Shown here piece after piece: positions 1 through 4,146 of a stretch of DNA of 5,369 nucleotides. Under the pieces are notes generated by a model. The model ran no database searches, was not told the origin of the DNA, and was given only the letters and a program-made list of their open reading frames with translations. Each line of letters begins with the position of its first letter. Positions within the stretch are counted from its first letter, which is position 1. Where the stretch lies: positions 1 through 5,369 of the forward strand of contig CACZQU010000305.1 in NCBI GenBank assembly GCA_902783305.1, given 5' to 3'. Source of the DNA: an uncultured Lachnospiraceae bacterium. Lineage in GTDB: Bacteria; Bacillota; Clostridia; Lachnospirales; Lachnospiraceae. The translations under genes and the position numbers were made by a program.

Positions 1-5
1 CATGA

Positions 6-87
6 CAAATTTAGCCACGCGAAGCGGGGCGGAAAAGCGCCGACAGGCGCGAATTTGGAATGAAGGGAGGGACGGCTGAATAGTAAC
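6..87 (+). repeat. Right part of a structured dispersed-repeat-like element (long form)
   Basis: Several blocks here recur, in the same order, on the opposite strand at 4019-4057: AGCCACGCG (13-21), then CGGGG shortly after (25-29), and finally GAATAGTAAC (78-87). This copy has about 35-40 extra bases between the second and third blocks. It can fold as a three-way junction: outer stem 6-11 with 52-57 (CAAATT/AATTTG), arm 15-20 with 24-29 (one mismatch), and arm 37-41 with 46-50 (GCGCC/GGCGC). If the element is bounded by inverted GTTACTATTCAC ends, like the second copy, its left end lies outside the window. Short open frames cross it but have no ribosome binding site. That it is a family member is inferred from two copies only. 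Confidence 0.5.
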
Positions 88-141
88 CTCGAAACAGATA
101 TGGTTTTCCATCTGTCTGTTCCCGCGGAAAAAGCACGGTAA

Positions 142-173
142 AAGGCCGCCGGCTATCCGGCGGCCTTCATTTT
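142..173 (+). terminator. Strong rho-independent terminator
   Basis: A perfect 11-bp stem (142-152 with 157-167, AAGGCCGCCGG/CCGGCGGCCTT) has a 4-nt loop (CTAT) and is followed by TTCATTTT. It reads best on the plus strand and would end a transcript entering from the left of the window. A short A-tract on its left side means it could also act weakly on the minus strand. No gene belonging to it is visible. Confidence 0.75.
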
Positions 174-188
174 GATCCGTCTTCTTAT

Positions 189-243
189 TTTACCGCACAA
201 TGATTCAATATCATTGTAAGCTTCTCGTAACGATACGGGTAAA
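189..243. other. Foldable intergenic region, three-way junction possible
   Basis: The outer stem TTTACC/GGTAAA (189-194 with 238-243) encloses an 8-bp hairpin, ACAATGAT/ATCATTGT (197-204 with 210-217), and a short CGTA/TACG hairpin (226-229 with 234-237). No T-tract follows, so it is not a plain terminator. It lies between the terminator at 142-167 and the end of the metallopeptidase gene. Its function is unknown and chance pairing cannot be excluded. Confidence 0.3.
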
Positions 244-265
244 CCAGGAAACCGTAGTCAGGGAG

Positions 266-312
266 CAAAAACAGCCCTTCCGGCTCAGCTCATGCTTTCC
301 CGGAAGGGCTGT
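266..312 (-). terminator. Terminator of the metallopeptidase gene, overlapping its stop codon
   Basis: A perfect 13-bp stem (ACAGCCCTTCCGG, 271-283, with 300-312) has a 16-nt loop. On the minus strand the stem is followed directly by TTTTTG. The TGA stop codon (292-290) is in the loop, and the first arm is part of the last codons of the gene. It is therefore an intrinsic terminator built into the end of the coding sequence. Confidence 0.85.
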
Positions 313-685
313 CCTTATGTCTGTCAAAATACCGGATCATATTCTGCCGGTCCTCCTCAGCCAATGATTCTTTACCAAAAATTCTTGCTCGGGTCTCCAG
401 ATGATGAAGAAACTCATGCCTCAGGGTTTTGCGGATCTGCAGCTTCATCGCTGTCGGACTGTCGGCCACGCAGGCCCTGAAGGATCCGAAGTACAGCCGG
501 ATCTGTTTCCCCAGCACCGGATCGCTGGTATATGTTCCCAGAATATACAGGTCATCTGCTCTTCGCGCGGGATGAAGATATTCAGCCTCATCCACCACTA
601 CTCCTCCATTCAGTTCATCATAGCAGTAATCCGGCAGAAGATTCATCTCATCATCTACGATGTCGGCAAACTCATCAAAGGTCAT
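290..685 (-). CDS. Small zinc metallopeptidase, Zincin_1-like (metallopeptidase family protein)
   Basis: This predicted 131-aa cytosolic protein resembles the small Zincin_1 (formerly DUF1025) metallopeptidase family of Gram-positive bacteria, whose substrates are unknown to me. It has no signal peptide or membrane segment. The N-terminus MTFDEFADIVDDEM and a middle section YILGTY...IRLYFGSF match the family layout. The zinc motif HEFLH is at residues 90-94, followed by H95 and E97, giving the expected HExxH with Glu91 as catalytic base. The frame stays open upstream to an ATG at 877. I chose the ATG at 685 because family similarity begins there, because AAAGGGG lies 8 nt upstream, and because the best candidate promoter would start transcription downstream of 877. 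It appears to be a single-gene transcript, divergent from the lipoprotein gene. The family call is fairly secure; the substrate is not known. Confidence 0.82.
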   Translation of the reverse strand: MTFDEFADIVDDEMNLLPDYCYDELNGGVVVDEAEYLHPARRADDLYILGTYTSDPVLGKQIRLYFGSFRACVADSPTAMKLQIRKTLRHEFLHHLETRARIFGKESLAEEDRQNMIRYFDRHKDSPSGKA

Positions 686-730
686 AACCCCATCCCCTTT
701 TTGCCTGTCCGTTTCTTTCGGAAAACTTTT

Positions 731-760
731 TTCCACATTCCCGGTAAAATATGATATACT
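731..760 (+). promoter_or_regulatory. Extended -10 promoter for the lipoprotein gene
   Basis: TGATATACT (752-760) is a textbook extended -10 (TGnTATACT). The -35 region is weak (TTCCAC at 731-736, 18-nt spacing), which an extended -10 can tolerate. Transcription would start near 767 and give a leader of about 133 nt before the lipoprotein start at 900. Confidence 0.55.
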
Positions 761-848
761 TGACACGGGAACCAGTATCCGCGTGAACAGCTGAATCGCA
801 AAGCAGACCTCTGCAGCACTGTTGGCGCGCGATATTTCTGCAGACTTC

Positions 849-857
849 AGTATAACA
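849..857 (-). promoter_or_regulatory. Extended -10 promoter for the metallopeptidase gene
   Basis: On the minus strand this reads TGTTATACT, an extended -10. The -35 is poor (GTGCAA with 17-nt spacing). Transcription would start near 842, about 157 nt before the chosen start codon at 685. The transcript would overlap, in antisense, the leader made from the plus-strand promoter at 752-760. Confidence 0.45.
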
Positions 858-899
858 TACTTTACTATTTCTTGCACAGCGAAAGTGAGGGCTTATCAG

Positions 900-1460
900 A
901 TGAAGAAACGCTATTTATTTATTGTTGCTGTCGGCTTGTCCCTGATTATGGCCGGCTGCGGCAGCAAATCTGAATCTTCCGGTTCCGCGGAAAACAATAC
1001 ACCTCCCGCTCAGGTGGAAACTGAGCAGGAAGAGGAGCAGAAGGTCGATGAGGACGGCAATATCATTGTTGATGAATACTACGAGGAGACCGGTGAGATC
1101 GAGGCGGAGAATACCGATGAGGAAACCGGTGAGATCGTCGGTCAGACCGAAGTGGATTTCGAAGTACAGACCAACGGAGAGCTTCTCACCGTCGAAACAT
1201 CCGGCGGAACCGCAGATGGTGTCTGGAAGTACCTGATCACAGATGAGAATGTCGCCGTTCTGGACTCCGAGGAAGACACTGAAGACGGGAAAATTTATAC
1301 CTTCAAGTCAAAGGCGCCTGGCGATGCCATGATCGGAATCTCTTTCTTTTTGCCGGATGATGAAGCCGAGATTACCTTGGAGGATGTGACGGAAGGGGCT
1401 ACCGACGTCCTGGTGGAAATCCGGGTCAACGATGATCTCAAGATGGGTATGCGTGCCTGA
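900..1460 (+). CDS. Lipoprotein with acidic linker and chagasin/Ig-like C-terminal domain
   Basis: This is a predicted 186-aa membrane-anchored lipoprotein. Residues 1-19 form a signal peptide (KKR start, hydrophobic core) ending in the lipobox LIMAGC, with Cys20 as the acylated residue. Residues 21-86 are low-complexity and strongly acidic. They include an in-frame 12-residue repeat (EETGEI at 62-67 and 74-79; DNA 1083-1101 and 1119-1137 match at 18 of 19 positions). Residues 87-186 look like a compact beta domain (VWKYL...VAVLDS...YTFKSKAPGDAMIGISFF). This spacing of strands recalls chagasin-type (I42) protease inhibitors or bacterial Ig-like folds, but the classic NPTTGY loop is absent. 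The ATG at 900 has GTGAGG 9 nt upstream; an in-frame start at 822 would put 26 residues before the signal peptide and is rejected. The lipoprotein call is secure; the domain call is tentative. Confidence 0.85.
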   Translation: MKKRYLFIVAVGLSLIMAGCGSKSESSGSAENNTPPAQVETEQEEEQKVDEDGNIIVDEYYEETGEIEAENTDEETGEIVGQTEVDFEVQTNGELLTVETSGGTADGVWKYLITDENVAVLDSEEDTEDGKIYTFKSKAPGDAMIGISFFLPDDEAEITLEDVTEGATDVLVEIRVNDDLKMGMRA

Positions 1461-1745
1461 TCGGTTCCCCGTTGTTTATGGGCAGATTTATGATCGTATA
1501 CACAAATTGTTAATAAAAAATATCCATTTCGATCATTCTTTGCACATACTCTCCTCATATTTCTGATTTATAGTACTACTTGAAAAAGCTTAAAGCTTTA
1601 TCAATCTTTTTCTTTTTCATACTCGCCGGATTCTATAAAGGAATCCGACCCTCCTTCTTTTTTGAACTCTTCCGGGCAACGTTCATCAGTGTTCCTGTTT
1701 GCACTGCCCGGGAGAGTCTTTTTTATGTTTCTGCACTCGCGCTGT
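1461..1745. other. Convergent intergenic region between the lipoprotein and rsgI genes
   Basis: I see no supported gene in these 285 bases. They hold an AT-rich stretch near 1505-1525, a small AAAGCTT/AAGCTTT hairpin near 1585-1600 whose minus-strand reading ends in TTTTTC (a weak candidate terminator for rsgI), a 7-bp hairpin CGGATTC/GAATCCG (1627-1633 with 1641-1647), and the larger hairpin at 1666-1717. Confidence 0.5.
1666..1724 (+). terminator. Intrinsic terminator in the convergent gap
   Basis: A 13-bp stem (1666-1678 with 1705-1717) containing one G-U pair encloses a 26-nt loop and is followed on the plus strand by CTTTTTT. It would stop plus-strand transcription from the lipoprotein gene just before it runs into rsgI. 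On the minus strand no T-tract follows, so it is not clearly the rsgI terminator. Confidence 0.6.
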
Positions 1746-2972
1746 TCAGAATCCTCTGCCTGGATTTCCGTCCGGACCCGGTCCCGGAGCCCCGCCTGGG
1801 AAGCCGCCGGCAAATCCCCCGTTTTCCGCATATCCTTCGTTTCCCGGTTCCGGATTTCCTCCTGCCTGGGAAAACACATCGTTCGTTCCCGCGCCAGGAT
1901 TTTCTGAAAAACCGGATCCGGTGCTCTTAGATAAACCGGCATTCTCTCCTATGCCTTCATTTCCCGGCAGATCCGTCCAGACGCTCCCCGGTTCCCGGGA
2001 ATCCTCTCCGGATACTCCCCCGGACGGCTCAGTGCCTTTTTCCTTTGCAGAGATCTGATCATCACTACTGCGCATATTTTCCGGATGATCTCCATTGTCA
2101 TCAGCCCCGGAGGGTTCCCGTCCCACAGCATCTTCCCTGGTCTTATCGTATTGCGTCTGATCCCCCAGCCTGCTGCCGTCCTGATATTTTTCGCCTGCCA
2201 AAGCTCCGCTATCCGAAGCATCCCATGGCTGCGCCATTCCCTCTGTCCCTCTTTCCGGGTCGGGCTGTATGGAAGGTTCTCCTGGTTTATTGCCGCCAGC
2301 TGCCGTTCCCGCGACAGCCGGCTCCTCTTCCTTTTGCGGGGCGGCTTCCCTGACCGGTATGGCTGGATCAGAAGGCCTGGATTCCCGGACCAGACGGACG
2401 CTGTAATGTGCTTTGTCTTCTGCATGATTCTCATTCCATCGCTCTATCCGTCCTTCCAATGTCTTCTCTATTCCTTCTTCCTTGCCAAAATGGCTCCTCA
2501 CCGTCACATTCATCTGCATATCCGGCTCTTCAATCTTTCCATTCTCTGACATCAGATCCAGGGTAATATCCATCGCCTCATCCAGCCTCTTTCCTCTGAC
2601 CTCTGACCGGAGATCATCCATGGAAGAAAAACCAGAATCCGTTGTATCCACGGAAAGCACATGATCCAGCAGGTTTAACTGATAAACCAGCTTTGTATCC
2701 GCCTCCACCGTAATGGAAGTGACCGGAACAGTGACAGCCGCCACGCCGCCTCCCGCTGTCAGAATTACCGCCGCTGCTGCCGCTGCCTGCAGCGTATGCT
2801 TTTTCAGATGCCTTCGGAACAAAAGGATTTTCTGCTGATCCCCGGGCATTTTCTCCGGGATCTCCAGAACCTGCCCGATCCTGTAGTGTTGATCCTCGAT
2901 AATGCGGAAAACACCATTGTGGTCCAGAATGGCGGCTTTTCCTTCCCGCAATTCCATCACGACCGCCTTCAT
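1746..2972 (-). CDS. rsgI: Anti-sigma-I factor RsgI with long disordered C-terminal tail
   Basis: This is a 408-aa single-pass membrane anti-sigma factor predicted to bind and inhibit SigI. Residues 1-38 match the RsgI N-terminal domain (KAVVMELREGKAAILDHNG...YRIGQVLEI), which is cytosolic and contacts the sigma factor. A basic stretch (RRHLKKH, 53-59) precedes an Ala-rich transmembrane helix at about 61-82. Residues 83-196 correspond to the extracytoplasmic RsgI middle domain, including LLDHVLSVDTTDSG. Residues about 198-408 are a low-complexity tail rich in Gly, Pro, Ser, Glu and Asp. It has a repeated motif (GNEGIGENAGL 337-347, GNEGYAENGGF 377-387) and a Gly-Pro-rich end. Clostridial RsgI proteins often carry carbohydrate-binding or hydrolase modules at this position; none is recognisable here. 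The start codon overlaps the sigI stop (ATGA), with GGAGGAGGG 6 nt upstream, indicating translational coupling. The signal sensed is unknown. Confidence 0.88.
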   Translation of the reverse strand: MKAVVMELREGKAAILDHNGVFRIIEDQHYRIGQVLEIPEKMPGDQQKILLFRRHLKKHTLQAAAAAAVILTAGGGVAAVTVPVTSITVEADTKLVYQLNLLDHVLSVDTTDSGFSSMDDLRSEVRGKRLDEAMDITLDLMSENGKIEEPDMQMNVTVRSHFGKEEGIEKTLEGRIERWNENHAEDKAHYSVRLVRESRPSDPAIPVREAAPQKEEEPAVAGTAAGGNKPGEPSIQPDPERGTEGMAQPWDASDSGALAGEKYQDGSRLGDQTQYDKTREDAVGREPSGADDNGDHPENMRSSDDQISAKEKGTEPSGGVSGEDSREPGSVWTDLPGNEGIGENAGLSKSTGSGFSENPGAGTNDVFSQAGGNPEPGNEGYAENGGFAGGFPGGAPGPGPDGNPGRGF

Positions 2973-3700
2973 AACCGTCCCTCCTCCGATCGGATCTCTT
3001 TTTTGATGTAACCAAGATAATCGGCCAGCTCCGGATAGTCACCATCCAGAATCAACGCCGATGTAATCAGATATTTCCGGTAACGGTCTGCAATTTTCCT
3101 GGAAATCCGGGATCTTTTCAGAAGCTCCTTGACCGGCAGGGCTTTTGTCTTTCGAAGACCCTCTACAAGCGGGGGAGGAGGCGTAAAAAATGCCTTCACC
3201 AGCATGGCACAGCTCGTCCTTGTTTTTCCGGCTTTAGGCGAGCACTCCGCAAGATCAAAAAAAGAAATGCCGAAGCATGCCAGCTCCTGCTGAAGCGCTT
3301 CAATTTCCTCTCTCAGGGAAGTATCCGTCATCACGCCGGCATGCTGCTGAACCTCACATTGCGTCAGGTAATCCGGATCCTCTTCGTCTACATCCCCGTC
3401 AAAGGCTTCAGGGCGGACAGAGATTTCCGGACTGTGCCGGGCTTCGCTCCGGTACATATCCTTCAGACGGCTGCTCATCACAAGGGCAGCATAAGGCCAG
3501 AAGTCCCCTTTGCTTTCGTCATAGCTGTCCATGGCGTCAGACACCGCCCGTAGAGCCACCGACCATTCTTCGTCACTCAAGGTCAGGGAACGGTGCGTAA
3601 TCCGGGAGGCCAGCCGCAGAATATGCATCTGTTCCTTCTGCAGAAACGCGTTTTTCTCCTCAATATTGTGTTGTGCAGCAATGACATCCTCGTTTACCAT
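2969..3700 (-). CDS. sigI: RNA polymerase sigma factor SigI
   Basis: This 243-aa alternative sigma factor of the SigI group acts in heat/envelope stress in Bacillus and in polysaccharide-responsive expression in cellulolytic clostridia (family knowledge). Residues about 25-84 match the sigma-2-like core-binding/-10 domain (ILRLASRIT...DEEWSVALRAVSDAMDSYDESKG...YAALVMSSRLKDMYR). Residues about 186-230 match the SigI-specific C-terminal DNA-binding domain (LPVKELLKRSRISRKIADRYRKYL...LILDGDYPELADYL). The link at about 95-185 is more variable. The start at 3700 has AGGGA 10 nt upstream; a nearby upstream ATG is out of frame and hits a stop at once. It is first in an operon with rsgI, sharing the ATGA overlap. 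A leader with two short ORFs precedes it. The family call is secure; the regulon cannot be read from this window. Confidence 0.9.
   Translation of the reverse strand: MVNEDVIAAQHNIEEKNAFLQKEQMHILRLASRITHRSLTLSDEEWSVALRAVSDAMDSYDESKGDFWPYAALVMSSRLKDMYRSEARHSPEISVRPEAFDGDVDEEDPDYLTQCEVQQHAGVMTDTSLREEIEALQQELACFGISFFDLAECSPKAGKTRTSCAMLVKAFFTPPPPLVEGLRKTKALPVKELLKRSRISRKIADRYRKYLITSALILDGDYPELADYLGYIKKEIRSEEGRL
2979..2987 (-). promoter_or_regulatory. Strong Shine-Dalgarno of rsgI inside the end of sigI
   Basis: GGAGGAGGG lies 6 nt before the rsgI ATG and encodes part of the last sigI codons (SEEGRL). With the ATGA stop/start overlap it fixes the rsgI start and favours matched synthesis of sigma and anti-sigma factors. 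Confidence 0.8.
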
Positions 3701-3707
3701 GATTCTT

Positions 3708-3782
3708 TCATCCCTGTCCCTTCAATTCCTTGTGATCCGTTACCTGTTTTTTGTTGTACCAGAAGTACTTATATCCTTTCAT
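3708..3782 (-). CDS. Putative aromatic-rich leader peptide upstream of sigI (24 aa)
   Basis: An ATG at 3782 opens a 24-codon ORF ending in TGA at 3708, only 7 nt before the sigI start. The peptide begins MKGYKYFWYNKKQ, so five of residues 4-9 are aromatic (Y, Y, F, W, Y), followed by a basic, hydrophilic tail. It overlaps the end of the upstream 22-codon ORF by 14 nt in another frame. The only Shine-Dalgarno is AAGGA, 3 nt away, which is close and suggests dependence on translation of the upstream ORF. The aromatic codons fall on and beside one arm of the 3758-3795 inverted repeat. It could be a regulatory leader peptide, a translational relay to sigI, or chance. It is not a recognised family. 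Confidence 0.35.
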   Translation of the reverse strand: MKGYKYFWYNKKQVTDHKELKGQG

Positions 3783-3795
3783 ACATCCTTCTGGT
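3758..3795 (-). promoter_or_regulatory. Inverted repeat in the sigI leader
   Basis: ACCAGAAG (3758-3765) and CTTCTGGT (3788-3795) form a perfect 8-bp stem around a 22-nt loop that contains the start codon of the 24-aa ORF. On the minus strand it is followed by A-rich sequence rather than a T-tract, so it is not a terminator. A ribosome on either small ORF would open it. An operator or RNA switch is possible. Confidence 0.4.
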
Positions 3796-3837
3796 CTGAA
3801 TTTCCATATGTCGGGAAGAACAAATAAGCTTTTCCAT
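3769..3837 (-). CDS. Putative small ORF in the sigI leader (22 aa)
   Basis: An ATG at 3837 with a perfectly spaced GGAGG (3843-3847, 5 nt away) opens a 22-codon ORF, beginning MEKLICSSRH and ending YERI, with TAA at 3769. Its ribosome binding site is better than that of sigI itself, which argues that ribosomes load here. The peptide is basic, has no signal or membrane segment and matches no family I know. Its 3' end overlaps the start of the 24-aa ORF, suggesting a coupled pair. It may serve as a regulatory uORF. Confidence 0.4.
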   Translation of the reverse strand: MEKLICSSRHMEIQTRRMYERI

Positions 3838-3923
3838 TTCTGCCTCCAGAACCCTGGAAGGGTGAAACGCAGAACAACCCCGCAGGAGTCATTTTACACT
3901 GTTGCCTTTTATTTGTTCCCACA

Positions 3924-3952
3924 CGTATAGTTTTACTGTCTGAAGAAAGCAA
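3924..3952 (-). promoter_or_regulatory. Candidate sigI-rsgI promoter
   Basis: On the minus strand TTGCTT (3952-3947) and TATACG (3929-3924) are separated by exactly 17 nt, giving a moderate housekeeping-type promoter. Transcription would start near 3917 and leave a leader of about 217 nt before sigI. The -35 overlaps the terminator hairpin of the preceding gene. I did not find the ACCCC...CGAA type of SigI promoter at suitable spacing, so autoregulation is not supported by sequence here. Confidence 0.45.
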
Positions 3953-3989
3953 TCCCGAAAGCTTTTATCTGTTCTGCTTTCGGGAATTG
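3940..3989 (-). terminator. Likely terminator of the beta-helix gene
   Basis: A stem of 13 bp with one bulged A (3950-3962 with 3976-3989; core CCCGAAAGC/GCTTTCGGG) has a 13-nt loop. On the minus strand it is followed by CTTTCTTC, an imperfect T-tract. It lies about 160 nt after the stop codon of the beta-helix gene and just before the candidate sigI promoter, so it would separate the two transcription units. Confidence 0.5.
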
Positions 3990-4018
3990 GTTTCCATCTG
4001 TGAATTATGTGGATTATT

Positions 4019-4083
4019 CGTTACCATTCACGGTCTGACCCTTCCCCGCGCGTGGCTTTACGGTTAATCCGTGAATAGTAACG
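4019..4083 (-). repeat. Short repeat element with near-perfect 15-bp inverted ends
   Basis: CGTTACCATTCACGG (4019-4033) and CCGTGAATAGTAACG (4069-4083) are inverted repeats with one mismatch, which would be a G-U pair in RNA, around a 35-nt centre. On the minus strand the centre reads AGCCACGCG, then CGGGG, then a run to GAATGGTAAC. This is the order found on the plus strand at 13-87, which has an insertion relative to this copy. An alternative hairpin ACGG/CCGT (4060-4063 with 4069-4072) competes with the long stem. It looks like a short, deleted or mobile-like member of a palindromic repeat family. Confidence 0.6.
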
Positions 4084-4109
4084 ATTATTCTTCATCGAAA
4101 TATAAAGCA

Positions 4110-4118
4110 AGTATACCA
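4110..4118 (-). promoter_or_regulatory. Orphan extended -10 promoter sequence
   Basis: On the minus strand this reads TGGTATACT, an extended -10, with no good -35 at 16-18 nt. It lies 29 nt past the stop of the beta-helix gene and points through the repeat element towards the hairpin at 3950-3989. A transcript from near 4103 to that hairpin would be about 160 nt and non-coding. Confidence 0.3.
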
Positions 4119-4146
4119 TAACAATATGATCAATACCAGAAGGAAT

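Larger units (their letters stand above)
3701..4146. other. Intergenic region between sigI and the beta-helix gene
   Basis: No ordinary gene occurs in these 446 bases. In minus-strand reading order it holds an orphan extended -10 promoter (4110-4118), a short repeat element with inverted ends (4019-4083), the probable terminator of the beta-helix gene (3950-3989), a candidate sigI promoter (3924-3952) and the sigI leader (about 3917-3701). The leader carries two overlapping small ORFs and several inverted repeats, each described separately. Confidence 0.7.

Noticed and set aside
1..78. Short open frames at the left edge (for example an ATG at 2 ending near 78)
   Set aside because: There is no ribosome binding site in view and they run through a structured repeat-like element, so they are more likely by-products of the repeat than genes.
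686..877. N-terminal extension of the metallopeptidase to an ATG at 877
   Set aside because: The extra 64 residues do not resemble the family, the start would lie upstream of the likely transcription start, and a better-supported ATG at 685 begins exactly at the family's N-terminus.
822..899. Earlier start for the lipoprotein at 822
   Set aside because: It would place 26 residues ahead of a perfect signal peptide; the ATG at 900 has its own ribosome binding site.
1580..1930. Plus-strand ORF beginning like a signal peptide (TTG start, MKKLKALSIFFFF)
   Set aside because: It has no ribosome binding site, its hydrophobic start comes from a T-rich stretch, it crosses a terminator hairpin, and most of its second half is antisense to the real rsgI gene.
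2085..2549. Plus-strand ORF of 154 codons antisense to rsgI
   Set aside because: It lies opposite the low-complexity rsgI tail, where biased codons keep other frames open. The sense strand has recognisable RsgI domains and a strong ribosome binding site.
3701..3920. T-box or tRNA-sensing leader upstream of sigI
   Set aside because: The aromatic codons prompted the idea, but I find no T-box core motif and no terminator with a T-tract before sigI.
3860..3930. SigI-type autoregulatory promoter (ACCCC...CGAA)
   Set aside because: A CAACCCC occurs only on the plus strand, and no CGAA/CGTA lies at suitable spacing in the correct orientation.
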